A stretch of DNA of 64,000 nucleotides from Oligoflexia bacterium (GCA_019694515.1 JAIBBU010000008.1:40780-104779); one strand, 5' to 3'; shown: positions 8,415 through 17,769, counted from the stretch's first letter. Notes: generated by a model from the sequence alone, not told the origin. Translations and numbers: made by a program.

Positions 8415-9780
8415 AAAGATTCCGGTGATTGCGATCGTCGGGCGCACAAATGTCGGGAAGTCGACCCTCTTCAATACGCTTTTAGGGCGGCGCAGCTCGA
8501 TCGTCGAGGACCAGCCCGGCGTTACGCGCGATCGAAACTATGCCTTGGTTAAACGGTTCAATTTCCCATTTACGATCGTCGATACCGGTGGATTGGTGGG
8601 AGAGGAAGAGAATCCGTTAAGAGATGCGGTGCGTGCGCAGGCTGAAACGGCGATTAAAGAGGCTGATTTGATCCTGGCTGTATTAGACGGATTGCACGGG
8701 GAGCATCCTTTGGATGCCGATGTGTTTCGCATGTTGCATCAGGCGCAGGCTCCCGTAATTTGGGTGGTGAACAAGTGCGAAAGCCCGAAGATTGAACTCG
8801 CTGCGGCCGAGTTTTATGCCCTGGGCATCGAGGAGCTGACTTTTATCAGCGCCGCCCACAAGAGCGGAATCAAGCAGCTGGTGTCCAAGATCGAGGAGAA
8901 GCTAAGCCTGAAGGCGGACGCAACTCTGGTTGAAGAGCGGCCTGAGTCTGTAATCAAGGTCGCAATTCTGGGCAAGCCCAACTCCGGAAAATCGACTTTG
9001 ATTAATAAATTGATCGGCGAGGAGCGGCTAGTTACCTCGAATCTGGCAGGAACGACCCGCGATAGCATCAAGATTCCGCTAAAGCGGGACGGGGTCGATT
9101 TCGTGTTATTGGACACGGCAGGCTTACGAAAGAAGGCCAAGGTCGATGATGGCACGGTAGAGCGCTTCTCTAACTTAAGAGCGTTGCGCGCTCTGGCCGA
9201 ATGCGATGTGGCAGTTCTGCTGCTCGACGCTACGCAGGGCATGCCGACCGAGCAGGATCAGCGGGTCGCTGGTCTAATTCATGAGCGCGGACGGGGGCTA
9301 ATCATTGCGGTGAATAAGTGGGACGCCGTTGAAAAAGACCATAAGACGGTCAAGGAGTACGAACGCACGGTGCGTGCGAACCTCAAATTCGGAACCTATG
9401 CGCCGATCCTTTTTATCTCTGCGCTTAGCGGCAGACGCTGCCCTTCGGTGTTGGAGGTCGCCAAGCAGGTTTATGACGCCGGGCGAGAGCGGGTGCAGAC
9501 CTCTGATCTCAATAAAGTGCTCGAACGGGCCTTCAAGAAGAAACCGCCTCCGAACTACCGCGGAGAGCCGATTAAGATCTTCTTCGCCACGCAGGTCGGA
9601 ATCGCTCCGCCGGAATTCGTGGTGTTCGTCAGCCATCCGGCCAAGCTGAACTTTTCCTATAAGCGCTATCTAAAGAATATCCTGCGTGATATTTTCCCTT
9701 TCCCCGGCTATGACATTAAGATTCATTATCGCAAGCGCACCGAGAAGGCCGATCGGGCCCAGCGTGAAGCTGCGGTTTGA
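8407..9780 (+). CDS. der: Ribosome assembly GTPase Der (EngA)
   Basis: The 457-residue product has the two tandem GTPase domains unique to Der: the first P-loop GRTNVGKST, DTGGL and NKCE; the second P-loop GKPNSGKST, DTAGL and NKWD. A C-terminal KH-like domain ends with a basic tail (HYRKRTEKADRAQ). It acts in assembly of the 50S subunit. I place the start at ATG 8407 rather than further upstream because GCAGGAGG lies just before it (8395-8402) and the protein then begins with the conserved IPVIAIVGRTNVGKS. It forms a two-gene unit with rnc. Confidence 0.97.
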   Translation: MSKKIPVIAIVGRTNVGKSTLFNTLLGRRSSIVEDQPGVTRDRNYALVKRFNFPFTIVDTGGLVGEEENPLRDAVRAQAETAIKEADLILAVLDGLHGEHPLDADVFRMLHQAQAPVIWVVNKCESPKIELAAAEFYALGIEELTFISAAHKSGIKQLVSKIEEKLSLKADATLVEERPESVIKVAILGKPNSGKSTLINKLIGEERLVTSNLAGTTRDSIKIPLKRDGVDFVLLDTAGLRKKAKVDDGTVERFSNLRALRALAECDVAVLLLDATQGMPTEQDQRVAGLIHERGRGLIIAVNKWDAVEKDHKTVKEYERTVRANLKFGTYAPILFISALSGRRCPSVLEVAKQVYDAGRERVQTSDLNKVLERAFKKKPPPNYRGEPIKIFFATQVGIAPPEFVVFVSHPAKLNFSYKRYLKNILRDIFPFPGYDIKIHYRKRTEKADRAQREAAV

Positions 9781-9811
9781 TTGGATCTAACTTTTAGAGC
9801 ATACTTCCGGC

Positions 9812-11353
9812 ATGCAAGCGCAGATCCTGATCCTGGATTTTGGCTCCCAGTTTACGCAGCTGATTGCGCGCCGCATCCGGGAGCTTGGGGTATTCACCGA
9901 AATTAGACCCTGTACTGATCCGCCGCCGAAGCACGCGACCTTCAAAGCTCTGATATTGTCAGGTGGACCCGCCAGCGTTACCGATGCAGACGCGCCCAAA
10001 TTCGACCCCGCCTGGCTGGCATTGGGAGTTCCGGTGCTGGGGATCTGTTACGGCATGCAGCTGATTGCCCACCTTAGCGGCGGTATCTTGGAGAAGGGCA
10101 GTAGCCGCGAATACGGGTTTTCGACAATCGAGGTGGCCGACAACAGCTCATTGCTTTCGGGCTTTGAGCTTAATGAACACACCACGGTGTGGATGAGTCA
10201 CGGTGACCATGTGGGCAAGCCGCCGCCTGGCTACAAACTGCTCGCGCGCACCCTGGCGGGCGTCCCCGCAGCAATTGGCAATCCTGACAAGAAGACCTAC
10301 TGCCTGCAGTTTCATCCCGAAGTGGTGCATTCGCCCCGCGGCACGGAGATGCTCTCTAACTTCATCTTTAATATCTGTAGCCTCTCCAGGGATTGGAGTT
10401 CGGCCGGATTTATTGAGCAGACGATTGCAACGATCAGGCGGCAGCTGCCTGAGGGCAGTCGTGCGATTTGCGCCCTGAGCGGCGGGGTGGACTCGACCGT
10501 GGCCGCGGCCTTGGTGCACCGGGCGATTGGGGAGCGGCTGCACTGCGTCTTTGTCGATAATGGTGTGCTACGAAAGGAAGAAGCTCCCGCGGTCATGGCT
10601 CGCTTAGGTCGCGGAGGGTTAAATCTTAATATCAAGGCGGTGGATGCCTCCGATACATTTTTGGCGGCGCTCAAAGGGGTCAGCAATCCTGAAGAGAAAA
10701 GGAAGATCATTGGCCGGACCTTTATCGAGATCTTTGATCATGAAAGTAAATCTATTCCGGGTGTAACCCATCTGGTGCAGGGAACCTTATATCCCGATGT
10801 GATCGAGTCGGTCTCGGTACGCGGGCCATCGGCTACCATTAAATCGCATCACAATGTGGGCGGATTGCCGGAGAAGATGAAGCTCAAACTGATTGAACCG
10901 TTACGCGAGCTTTTTAAAGATGAGGTGCGAAAAATCGGCGCGGAGCTCGGCGTCAGCGAAGATATTCTGAAGCGACAGCCATTTCCCGGTCCGGGATTGG
11001 CGGTGCGAATTATCGGCGATATTACACCCGCCAAGCTAGACCTGCTGCGCGAGGCCGACCACATCTTGGTAGAGGAGATCAAAGCTCAGGGACTTTATCA
11101 CACGCTGTGGCAAAGCTTCGCAGTGTTATTGCCGGTGCAGAGTGTAGGGGTGATGGGGGATGGTCGAACCTATGAGCAAACCGTGGCCATTCGAGCGGTA
11201 GTGTCGGAGGACGGTATGACGGCCGATTGGGCCTATCTTCCGCATGATTTGCTTCGACGAGTCAGCAGCCGCATCGTCAATGAGGTGCGCGGCATTAATC
11301 GGGTGGTATTGGACATTTCGAGCAAGCCTCCAGCCACGATCGAATGGGAGTAG
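9812..11353 (+). CDS. guaA: GMP synthase (glutamine-hydrolysing)
   Basis: A 513-residue protein with all three GuaA parts. The class I glutamine amidotransferase domain has ILDFGSQ, the nucleophile motif GICYGMQ and LQFHPEVVHS. The ATP-pyrophosphatase domain has the P-loop ALSGGVDSTV. The C-terminal dimerisation domain has RQPFPGPGLAVRI and ends PPATIEWE. It converts XMP to GMP in the cytoplasm. The gene begins 31 bases after der, so it may belong to the same transcription unit. Confidence 0.97.
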   Translation: MQAQILILDFGSQFTQLIARRIRELGVFTEIRPCTDPPPKHATFKALILSGGPASVTDADAPKFDPAWLALGVPVLGICYGMQLIAHLSGGILEKGSSREYGFSTIEVADNSSLLSGFELNEHTTVWMSHGDHVGKPPPGYKLLARTLAGVPAAIGNPDKKTYCLQFHPEVVHSPRGTEMLSNFIFNICSLSRDWSSAGFIEQTIATIRRQLPEGSRAICALSGGVDSTVAAALVHRAIGERLHCVFVDNGVLRKEEAPAVMARLGRGGLNLNIKAVDASDTFLAALKGVSNPEEKRKIIGRTFIEIFDHESKSIPGVTHLVQGTLYPDVIESVSVRGPSATIKSHHNVGGLPEKMKLKLIEPLRELFKDEVRKIGAELGVSEDILKRQPFPGPGLAVRIIGDITPAKLDLLREADHILVEEIKAQGLYHTLWQSFAVLLPVQSVGVMGDGRTYEQTVAIRAVVSEDGMTADWAYLPHDLLRRVSSRIVNEVRGINRVVLDISSKPPATIEWE

Positions 11354-11359
11354 TTTCCC

Positions 11360-11572
11360 GTGACTGAGCGTCTGACCCGCTTTCGCTTCCAACACCGAGG
11401 TCGACGTTACAGCGCCGTGCTTGTCGAGCGACCCTTTAGGGAGGGGGGCGAGATGCGCTTTCTTGTTGATGGCCGGGAAGTCAATGTGGCAGATCTAGGA
11501 CTCGGCAAGCGTGCCTTAGTCGCGAAGGCCAAACACTTGATCGATTCACTCCAGAATGCGTCACCGCGTTAA
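11360..11572 (+). CDS. Small hypothetical protein downstream of guaA
   Basis: A 70-residue, basic protein starting at GTG 11360, only 6 bases after the guaA stop. The sequence FRFQHRGRRYSAVLVERPF followed by MRFLVDGREVNVADL looks like two beta-hairpin segments, then a short helix. No family is recognised. Tight spacing argues for co-translation with guaA, but the ORF is short, so it remains a modest call. Confidence 0.5.
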   Translation: MTERLTRFRFQHRGRRYSAVLVERPFREGGEMRFLVDGREVNVADLGLGKRALVAKAKHLIDSLQNASPR

Positions 11573-11620
11573 AACTTTTCAATTGGCTTTAGGTAGAATA
11601 GACTTCAATTTTTCCTCCCG

Positions 11621-12046
11621 ATGCTTAGCAATTCGGCAAAGTACGGAATACGAGCTCTTCTTTGGCTATCAAGTCAGCCGTGCGGACAGTTTGTGTCACT
11701 GGAACGAATTGCCGCTGAGGCTGGGGTACCTCATCCATATCTTGCAAAGGTGATTAAGGCTCTGGCGCGGAAAAAGATCTTAGTGACAAAAAAGGGCCTG
11801 AATGGCGGCGCCTGTATTCGACCTCGCCGCAAATCGCTGCACTTTCTTGACGTATGCATAGCCATGAATGATCCGATAGTTCGCGATGTTTGCGTGCTTT
11901 CAAGGAAACGCTGCGGGGGAAAGAGCTGCTGCAGCTTTCATCAGAGCTGGAAGATGGCCCGCCAAAATATGATTGAGTTTTTAAAAGCGCAGGAGCTCAA
12001 ATGTCAGAATCCGGCGCGGCAGCGAATTGTTCCTGACTTCGCTTAA
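11621..12046 (+). CDS. Rrf2-family regulator with a cysteine cluster (candidate Fe-S / NO sensor)
   Basis: A 141-residue Rrf2 winged-helix protein: LSNSAKYGIRALLWLSS, then the helix-turn-helix FVSLERIAAEAGVPHPYLAKVIKAL, then the wing VTKKGLNGGACIRP. In the effector loop it has Cys91-x6-Cys98-x4-Cys103-Cys104, close to but not the same as the x5/x5 spacing of IscR and NsrR, whose three Cys bind a [2Fe-2S] or [4Fe-4S] cluster. Extra Cys lie at 21, 65 and 79. Sitting just before the nos locus, it is a good candidate for the regulator of nosZ in response to NO, oxygen or Fe-S state; that role is inferred from position. Start assigned at the first ATG giving the family N-terminus. Confidence 0.85.
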   Translation: MLSNSAKYGIRALLWLSSQPCGQFVSLERIAAEAGVPHPYLAKVIKALARKKILVTKKGLNGGACIRPRRKSLHFLDVCIAMNDPIVRDVCVLSRKRCGGKSCCSFHQSWKMARQNMIEFLKAQELKCQNPARQRIVPDFA

Positions 12047-12101
12047 ACCAGTCCGCGCTCGCGGCTGTCCCTGGCCTGCCGGTGTTCCTTGCAGAAGCGC
12101 C

Positions 12102-12533
12102 TTAATGCGAATCGTTTTGACGCAGGAATTCGAGGAGTGAACGGGCTTCCGGCTCCGTAAGGTTCAACGATGCCATCTGAGTGAGATATTCTCCGAGCAG
12201 CTCTTGTGCCGCTGGGTCTTTTTGGGTCATCTCCTGCGGATTCATGATCATATTCATCACCCATTCCGGGGTACGGCGCTTGGTGACTCCGGCCAATGGG
12301 GGACCGACATAGCGCTCGTCAAGTTTGTGACAAGCTGAGCACTTAGTCTGAAACAGAGCTTGTCCCTTGGCTGCCAGTGCAGAATCAATAGGTTGCAGCT
12401 CCACTTTCTTGATTGGGCCTACGCCGATCTCGCTCGTTTCACCAACCGCCGTTCGATCATGCGAAACCGTGAAGACCAACGAAAAGATGAGGTAAAACTT
12501 CAAACTCCCGACCACGCGTGAAACTGTTCTCAT
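12102..12533 (-). CDS. Exported monoheme cytochrome c
   Basis: A 143-residue protein with an N-terminal signal segment (SLKFYLIFSLVFTV) and one heme-binding motif, CSACHKLDERYVGPPLAGV, followed by a Met-containing C-terminal half (MNPQEMTQKDP), which supplies the likely axial Met. This is a small class I cytochrome c of the periplasm. It is divergent from nosZ and shares its promoter region. In clade II nos clusters, monoheme cytochromes c are often encoded next to nosZ as electron donors, so it probably feeds electrons to NosZ. Confidence 0.85.
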   Translation of the reverse strand: MRTVSRVVGSLKFYLIFSLVFTVSHDRTAVGETSEIGVGPIKKVELQPIDSALAAKGQALFQTKCSACHKLDERYVGPPLAGVTKRRTPEWVMNMIMNPQEMTQKDPAAQELLGEYLTQMASLNLTEPEARSLLEFLRQNDSH

Positions 12534-12573
12534 GTGCGATTGCTCCTTGCTTATTAGCGCCGTTATTTCTTAC

Positions 12574-12591
12574 ATTATGGACATCGATATC
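12574..12591. promoter_or_regulatory. Candidate operator in the nosZ / cytochrome c divergent promoter
   Basis: ATTATGGACATCGATATC (12574-12591) resembles the left half of a perfect palindrome upstream of the FAS1 gene (19180-19205), differing by one missing base and two substitutions. A hairpin (GCGCGG 12612-12617 / CCGCGC 12628-12633) lies in the nosZ leader further down. Both the regulator and its site are inferred; the Rrf2 protein encoded nearby is the obvious candidate. Confidence 0.3.
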
Positions 12592-12699
12592 TTTTGTATA
12601 TTGCTATAGCGGCGCGGGAACTTCAAGCCGCGCTATATGGCAAAGACCGATTAAAAGCAGATCTCAGCGTTAAGCAGTTTTTAAAAGTAAGGAGTTGGT

Positions 12700-14673
12700 A
12701 TGCTACCTATAAAAGTTAAGCGTGTGCTTGCAAAATCACTCATCGCGTTGGCGATAGCGGCAGTTTTGCCCCATTTTGCCTTAGCGGACTCGCTCAATAA
12801 TTTGGCCGCTGATGCCGCCAAAAAAGTTTATGTAGAGCCAGGGAAGTTTGACGATTTTTACGCCTTTCTCTCGGGCGGATTCAGCGGGCAGGTGTCGGCC
12901 TATGGTCTTCCCTCCGGCCGGTTACTCAAAGTGATCCCGGTTTTTGCTGTGAATCCAGAGAATGGATACGGCTTCTCCGAGGAAACCAAGCAGATGTTGG
13001 AAACCTCGCATGGCTTCGTCCCATGGGACGATTCGCATCATCCCTGGCTTTCGCAGACCAAGGGTGAGGATGATGGCCGGTGGCTTTTTATAAATGCCAA
13101 CAATACGCCGCGTATCGCTAGAATTGATTTGGCGAGCTTTAGAACTGCCGAGATTTTGGAGATTCCGAATTCCGGTGGAAACCATGGATCGCCTTTCGGC
13201 ACAATGAATAGCGAGTATCTCGTGGCCTCGACTCGTTTTGCCGTTCCCATTCCGCAGAAAGATGTTCCGATTGATTCCAAAAATTTCGCCGGCACCATCA
13301 GTTTCATAAAGGTTGACCCCACGAGCGGACAGATGTCGGTGGCCTTCCAGTTAATGGTTCCGGGCATCGATTATGATCTCGCACATTGCGGGAAAGGACC
13401 CTCGCACGGCTGGTGCTTCTTCACTAGCTATAATAGCGAAAAAGCGACGAACCTATTAGAAGTCAACGCCTCCAAGAATGACAAAGATTTTCTTGCTGCT
13501 GTTAATTGGCAGGAAGCCGAGCGTTGTGTAGCCGGCGGCAAAGCTAAGGAGGTACCCGCGAACTACGTTCATAACGTTTACGATGAAACGACACATTCGG
13601 CGACATCAACTAAGGCCAAGACGGTCAAGACGCTTAACGTTGGCGACTGTCCGGGGATGATTTACTACGTGCCGATCGCAAAATCGCCTCACGGTTCGGA
13701 CGTCGATTCGACCGGAGAGTACATCGTAGGCGGGGGGAAATTGGCGGCACAAATTACAGCCTATTCTTTTAAGAAAATGCAGCAGGCGATCGCTGATAAG
13801 AAATTTGCCGGCGATTTTGAAGGGGTTCCGGTCCTAGACTACGCCTCGGTGATGGCGGGCGAGGTGAAGAAGCCCTGTCTTGGTCCTCTGCATACCGAAT
13901 TTGACGGGCAAGGTTACGCTTATACCTCATGCTTCGTAAGCTCCGAGGTCGTCAAATGGAAGCTCGGCACATGGGAGGTCGCGGATCGCATGTCGACCTT
14001 CTATTCGCTGGGCCATTTGATGGTACCCGGTGGTAATACGATGAAGCCTTGGGGCAAGTATGTGCTGGCCATGAACAAGATTACCAAGGGTCGATATCTG
14101 CCTACCGGTCCAGAGCTCAATCAATCGGCGCAGCTAATCGATATCAGCGGGCCGAAAATGGAGATGTTGCTTGATTTTCCAACAGTAGGTGAACCGCACT
14201 ACGCCCAAGGGATCGCGGCGGACTTAGTAGCCAAGCGGGTGCGGAAAATATATCCACTTGAGGAGAATAAGCATAAGTATGCCACCATTACCGAAGAGGC
14301 TAGCAAGGTCGTTAGAGAGGGGAAGGATGTGCATATATACATGACCAGCATTCGCTCTCATTTCAGTCCCGACAACATCCAGGGCATCATGGTGGGTGAC
14401 AACGTCTATTTCCACGTTACGAATCTTGAACAGGATTGGGACATTCCGCACGGCTTCACAGTGTTGGGCGGCAATACCGCAGAGCTGCTGTTAATGCCGG
14501 GTGAAACCCAGACCTATAAGTGGAATCCTACGGAACCGGGAGTGTATCCCTTCTATTGCACCGACTTCTGTTCGGCACTGCATCAGGAGATGCAAGGGTA
14601 TCTCGAGGTTTCGGCTGCTGGTGCGAAAACGCCGCTCAAGTGGGGCACTGGTAAGAACTTGAACGCCCAATAG
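12700..14673 (+). CDS. nosZ: Nitrous oxide reductase, Sec-dependent (clade II) type
   Basis: A 657-residue NosZ that reduces N2O to N2 in the periplasm. The N-terminus is an ordinary Sec signal peptide (SLIALAIAAVLPHFALA) without a twin-arginine motif, the hallmark of clade II. The beta-propeller half has the CuZ histidine-rich segments DDSHHPW and GGNHGSPFG, and the C-terminal cupredoxin half has the CuA site CTDFCSALHQEM (Cys620, Cys624, His628, Met631, with His584 upstream), the clade II form of the motif. AAGGAG lies about 6 bases before the ATG. It is full length and all visible copper ligands are intact. It heads the nos operon. Confidence 0.97.
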   Translation: MLPIKVKRVLAKSLIALAIAAVLPHFALADSLNNLAADAAKKVYVEPGKFDDFYAFLSGGFSGQVSAYGLPSGRLLKVIPVFAVNPENGYGFSEETKQMLETSHGFVPWDDSHHPWLSQTKGEDDGRWLFINANNTPRIARIDLASFRTAEILEIPNSGGNHGSPFGTMNSEYLVASTRFAVPIPQKDVPIDSKNFAGTISFIKVDPTSGQMSVAFQLMVPGIDYDLAHCGKGPSHGWCFFTSYNSEKATNLLEVNASKNDKDFLAAVNWQEAERCVAGGKAKEVPANYVHNVYDETTHSATSTKAKTVKTLNVGDCPGMIYYVPIAKSPHGSDVDSTGEYIVGGGKLAAQITAYSFKKMQQAIADKKFAGDFEGVPVLDYASVMAGEVKKPCLGPLHTEFDGQGYAYTSCFVSSEVVKWKLGTWEVADRMSTFYSLGHLMVPGGNTMKPWGKYVLAMNKITKGRYLPTGPELNQSAQLIDISGPKMEMLLDFPTVGEPHYAQGIAADLVAKRVRKIYPLEENKHKYATITEEASKVVREGKDVHIYMTSIRSHFSPDNIQGIMVGDNVYFHVTNLEQDWDIPHGFTVLGGNTAELLLMPGETQTYKWNPTEPGVYPFYCTDFCSALHQEMQGYLEVSAAGAKTPLKWGTGKNLNAQ

Positions 14674-14686
14674 ATCGCAGTTAGGG

Positions 14687-14713
14687 GGCGCGCGTTCAAT
14701 CTGAACGCGCGCC
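14687..14713 (+). promoter_or_regulatory. Very stable hairpin between nosZ and the accessory nos genes
   Basis: GGCGCGCGTTCA (14687-14698) and TGAACGCGCGCC (14702-14713) form a perfect 12-bp stem with a 3-base loop, 13 bases after the nosZ stop. No T run follows, so it is more likely an mRNA-stabilising or partial-attenuation element that sets nosZ above its accessory genes than a full terminator. Confidence 0.55.
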
Positions 14714-14781
14714 AGCCTAATATTAGAGCGCTTCTTTACAATGGTTAGCTCGAAGCCAACTCTTCGAGGAAGGAGTTTTAG

Positions 14782-15354
14782 ATGGGAGTATTCACCCGAT
14801 TGGGGGTCTTACTAGCCTCTGTGCTGATGGTGTTGGTATTCGTTCTTCCACTTTGGGAGATCGGGTTGAAAGCGCCCCAGTACCCGGAAGGTCTAGCCCT
14901 GCAAATTTGGGTCAATAAGGTCAGCGGTGATGTGCGGAATATTAATATTTTGAATCATTACATTGGGATGGCCAAGATCGAGCAGGACAAAATCCCGGAG
15001 CTGCGCATGTTTCCACTCGCCTTCGGTGTGCTGATTGGGCTCGGGATTCTAAGTGCTATTATAAATCGCCGCAGCCTAATTCTAGTCTGGTGTTGCGCCA
15101 CAATTCTTTTCGCCGTTGCCGGACTTTACGACTTCTATTCGTGGGAATACCGGTATGGTCATGAGCTGTCGGAGGATGCCCCGATGAAACTAGAAGATAG
15201 TTACCAACCGCCGCTTATCGGGACCAAACAATTGGCCAATATCACAGCTTCGTCGTGGCCTTCGGGGGGCGGATATGCTTTCACCGCTGCGGCTCTGATC
15301 GCTTTATCAATTGCTGGTTTTACATTACTCGGCGCTATTAGACGAAAGGCATGA
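14782..15354 (+). CDS. NosB-like integral membrane protein
   Basis: A 190-residue membrane protein with four predicted transmembrane segments: an N-terminal one (GVLLASVLMVLVFVLPLWEIG), two in the middle and one at the C-terminus. An extracytoplasmic loop has the segment VRNINILNHYIGMAKI. It sits between nosZ and nosL, the position of NosB, a membrane protein found in clade II nos clusters and needed for N2O respiration there. The assignment rests mainly on position and topology. AAGGAG precedes the ATG. It overlaps nosL by 4 bases. Confidence 0.65.
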   Translation: MGVFTRLGVLLASVLMVLVFVLPLWEIGLKAPQYPEGLALQIWVNKVSGDVRNINILNHYIGMAKIEQDKIPELRMFPLAFGVLIGLGILSAIINRRSLILVWCCATILFAVAGLYDFYSWEYRYGHELSEDAPMKLEDSYQPPLIGTKQLANITASSWPSGGGYAFTAAALIALSIAGFTLLGAIRRKA

Positions 15355-15785
15355 ATCGCGTTCTGGTGCTTGCTATAATCTCGCTGGTGCAGTGGGGATG
15401 TACAGATCCACAGACTGCGCAGCCGATTGTTCTTGGGCAGGATCAGTGTCAACTTTGCAGAATGGCGATAGTGGACGGACATTATGGCGGCGAGATCATA
15501 AGCGCCAAAGGAAAGGTTTTTAAGTTTGACTCGATCGAGTGTCTGCTTAATTTTGCGCGAAGCAGTCAGACTGAGATCCAATCTGTCTATCTAGTAGACT
15601 TTCTGCGTCCGGGTACGCTGCTGAAGGCTGAAGGTGCGGTTTTAAGGCGATCTCCCGGTCAAGCTGGGCCGATGGGGGCCGGACTTGTCGCTTTCGCAAG
15701 TGCGAAAGAGGCTTTAGGCTTGGCCGAGGAGGAGACTCAACCGCTTTTTGGATGGCAAGCAGTATTAGATGGCACAGCCAAATGA
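15351..15785 (+). CDS. nosL: NosL copper chaperone lipoprotein
   Basis: A 144-residue lipoprotein with the lipid-modified Cys at residue 17 (LVQWGC). The conserved NosL metal site follows as Cys33-x2-Cys36-x-Met38 (DQCQLCRMAIVD). NosL delivers Cu(I) to apo-NosZ in the periplasm. The C-terminal half (GPMGAGLVAFASAKEA) matches the NosL fold. It overlaps its upstream neighbour by ATGA and nosD by ATGA, so the genes are translationally coupled. Confidence 0.92.
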   Translation: MNRVLVLAIISLVQWGCTDPQTAQPIVLGQDQCQLCRMAIVDGHYGGEIISAKGKVFKFDSIECLLNFARSSQTEIQSVYLVDFLRPGTLLKAEGAVLRRSPGQAGPMGAGLVAFASAKEALGLAEEETQPLFGWQAVLDGTAK

Positions 15786-17044
15786 AGTGGAAGCTTGCGC
15801 TTTCCATGGCGCTCGCTTTAACTCCATTGCGCGTCTTTGCGCTCACTGTCTGCCATAGCGGCTGCGATTTCGACAGCATTCCTAAGGCTCTCGAACAGAG
15901 CGCCTCCGGAGAAGTGCTCACTGTACTTCCGGGGATTTATTCTGAACATGAAACTATTCTGCTAAAAAAACCCGTGACTCTCGCCGGGCAGCCCGGGGCG
16001 GTTATTGAGGGTCAGGGTGGTGACAGTATCGTTACAATCAAAGTCCGCGGCGTGAAGGTCTTAGGATTCGAAATTCGGAATTCAGGCTCAAGCTATCTGC
16101 ATGAACTTGCCGGAATCCGGGTTGAGGGGGTCGAAGACTGCGAAATTGCCGGCAATCGGCTGATAAACAATGCTTACGGAATTTATCTGGCAGAATCGAG
16201 CGGCTGCCGTGTTACGGCTAATACAATTGTGGGAATGCCCAGTCAATCCGAGGCGGAATCCGGCAATGGTATTCACAGCTGGAAAGGATCGCGGCATTTT
16301 ATCTCAAATAACCAGGTGCGCGGACACCGGGATGGAGTCTATCTCGAGTTCACAGATGACAGCGAGATCGCTGACAATATGGTCCTCGACAATGAGCGTT
16401 ATGGCCTGCATTTTATGAGCTCCAACCGGAATGAATATCGATCTAACCGTTTTGAGCACAATGGGGCAGGGGTTGCCGTGATGTATTCGCGCGATATCCG
16501 CATGCTTCGGAATGTCTTCCGTCTTAACAGCGGCGTTGCGTCGTATGGCCTCTTATTAAAAGATATTACCACCGGGATAATTAGCGGCAACATTTTCGAC
16601 GATAACACTACTGGAATTTACATGGAGGATACGAACCGTTCCAAGTTCAATCAGAACTATTTCTTGAGGAACGGGTACGGACTAAGGATTCTCGGGAACT
16701 GCGAAAATAATCTTGTGGAAAACAATAATTTTATCGGTAATACCTTTGACGTGGCCACGAATTCAAGCCGCAACCCGAACAGATTCGCGCAGAATTATTG
16801 GAGCCAGTATGCCGGTTATGATGTGAATCGTGATGGGATTGGGGATGTCCCTTATCGGCCCGTGAGCTTGTCATCAGTAATTGTGGAAAAGCTTGACTCC
16901 TCATATGTCTTAATCAAGAGTCCGTTGCTGCAACTGCTGGACCGGATTGAGCAGGGCTTTCCAATGTTGATTCCAGAGAGCCTTAAAGATGAAGCGCCAT
17001 TGGATCGGCCTTTTAGTACCGGGCAGGAATTGGAGCCGCAGTGA
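15782..17044 (+). CDS. nosD: NosD periplasmic copper-maturation protein
   Basis: About 420 residues when started at ATG 15782, which overlaps the nosL stop and yields a clean signal peptide (MKWKLALSMALALTPLRVFA). The body is a right-handed parallel beta-helix with repeated short turns such as NRLINNAYGIYLAESSGC and NRFEHNGAGVAVMYS, as in carbohydrate-binding NosD/CASH domains. NosD works with NosF and NosY to build the CuZ centre of NosZ. The 3' end overlaps nosF by GTGA. Confidence 0.93.
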   Translation: MKWKLALSMALALTPLRVFALTVCHSGCDFDSIPKALEQSASGEVLTVLPGIYSEHETILLKKPVTLAGQPGAVIEGQGGDSIVTIKVRGVKVLGFEIRNSGSSYLHELAGIRVEGVEDCEIAGNRLINNAYGIYLAESSGCRVTANTIVGMPSQSEAESGNGIHSWKGSRHFISNNQVRGHRDGVYLEFTDDSEIADNMVLDNERYGLHFMSSNRNEYRSNRFEHNGAGVAVMYSRDIRMLRNVFRLNSGVASYGLLLKDITTGIISGNIFDDNTTGIYMEDTNRSKFNQNYFLRNGYGLRILGNCENNLVENNNFIGNTFDVATNSSRNPNRFAQNYWSQYAGYDVNRDGIGDVPYRPVSLSSVIVEKLDSSYVLIKSPLLQLLDRIEQGFPMLIPESLKDEAPLDRPFSTGQELEPQ

Positions 17045-17769
17045 TCGAAGTTCGCCATCTTTATAAGACATTTGGCTCGGTGCAGGCCCTGAGCGATATT
17101 AGCTTTAGCGTTAAGCCGGGGGTAATTACGGGACTGCTAGGGCCGAATGCCTGCGGTAAAACCACCCTAATCAAAAGCCTCTTGGGCCTGGTCGTGCCGA
17201 CGCGCGGACAAATCCTTTTCGACGGCAAGGATATCGCGGGCAGCTATGGCTACCGCGAAGAGATCGGATATATGCCGCAGAATCCGGACTTTCCCTCGAA
17301 TCTTTCGCCGCGTGAGCTATTTGCGCTATTACGGGCAGTAAAGAGAGATTCTGGCTTGCGTCAGGACGAATGTGTCGAGCTCTTCGGCCTCGGTCCGTTC
17401 ATGAAGCGAGCGCTGGGAGGTCTGTCCGTCGGTACACGGCAAAAGGTCTCGGCAGTAGCGGCCTTGATGTTCAACCCTCGCATATTAATTTTGGACGAAC
17501 CGACCGCAGGATTGGACCCGCTTGCCGCTGCGACCTTCAAGGCGCTGGTGGTGAGTCTGGCCAAAAACGATACCACCGTTATCTTTGTGTCGCATGTGAT
17601 ATTGGAGTTAGAGCGCGTCGTCGAGCAGATTCTTTTTCTCTTGGACGGCAAGCTTCATTTTGCCAACAGCGTGACGGAGCTGCGCCGTATAATGGGCAAA
17701 GAATCACTAGAGGAGAGCATCCTAGAACTAGTTAAGGCTGAAACAGCGGTGCCGATGCATGGCAAATAG
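17041..17769 (+). CDS. nosF: NosF ABC transporter ATPase
   Basis: A 242-residue ABC ATPase with Walker A GPNACGKTT, signature LSVGTRQK (a variant of LSGGQ, as is common in NosF), Walker B ILILDEPTAGLD and the switch His in FVSHV. Together with the membrane protein NosY and periplasmic NosD it powers NosZ copper-centre maturation. The start is GTG, overlapping nosD by 4 bases. The 3' end overlaps nosY by 11 bases. Confidence 0.93.
   Translation: MIEVRHLYKTFGSVQALSDISFSVKPGVITGLLGPNACGKTTLIKSLLGLVVPTRGQILFDGKDIAGSYGYREEIGYMPQNPDFPSNLSPRELFALLRAVKRDSGLRQDECVELFGLGPFMKRALGGLSVGTRQKVSAVAALMFNPRILILDEPTAGLDPLAAATFKALVVSLAKNDTTVIFVSHVILELERVVEQILFLLDGKLHFANSVTELRRIMGKESLEESILELVKAETAVPMHGK

Noticed and set aside
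15752..15781. Longer NosD start
   Set aside because: The extra ten residues precede the signal peptide; ATG 15782 overlaps the nosL stop as ATGA and gives a clean signal peptide.
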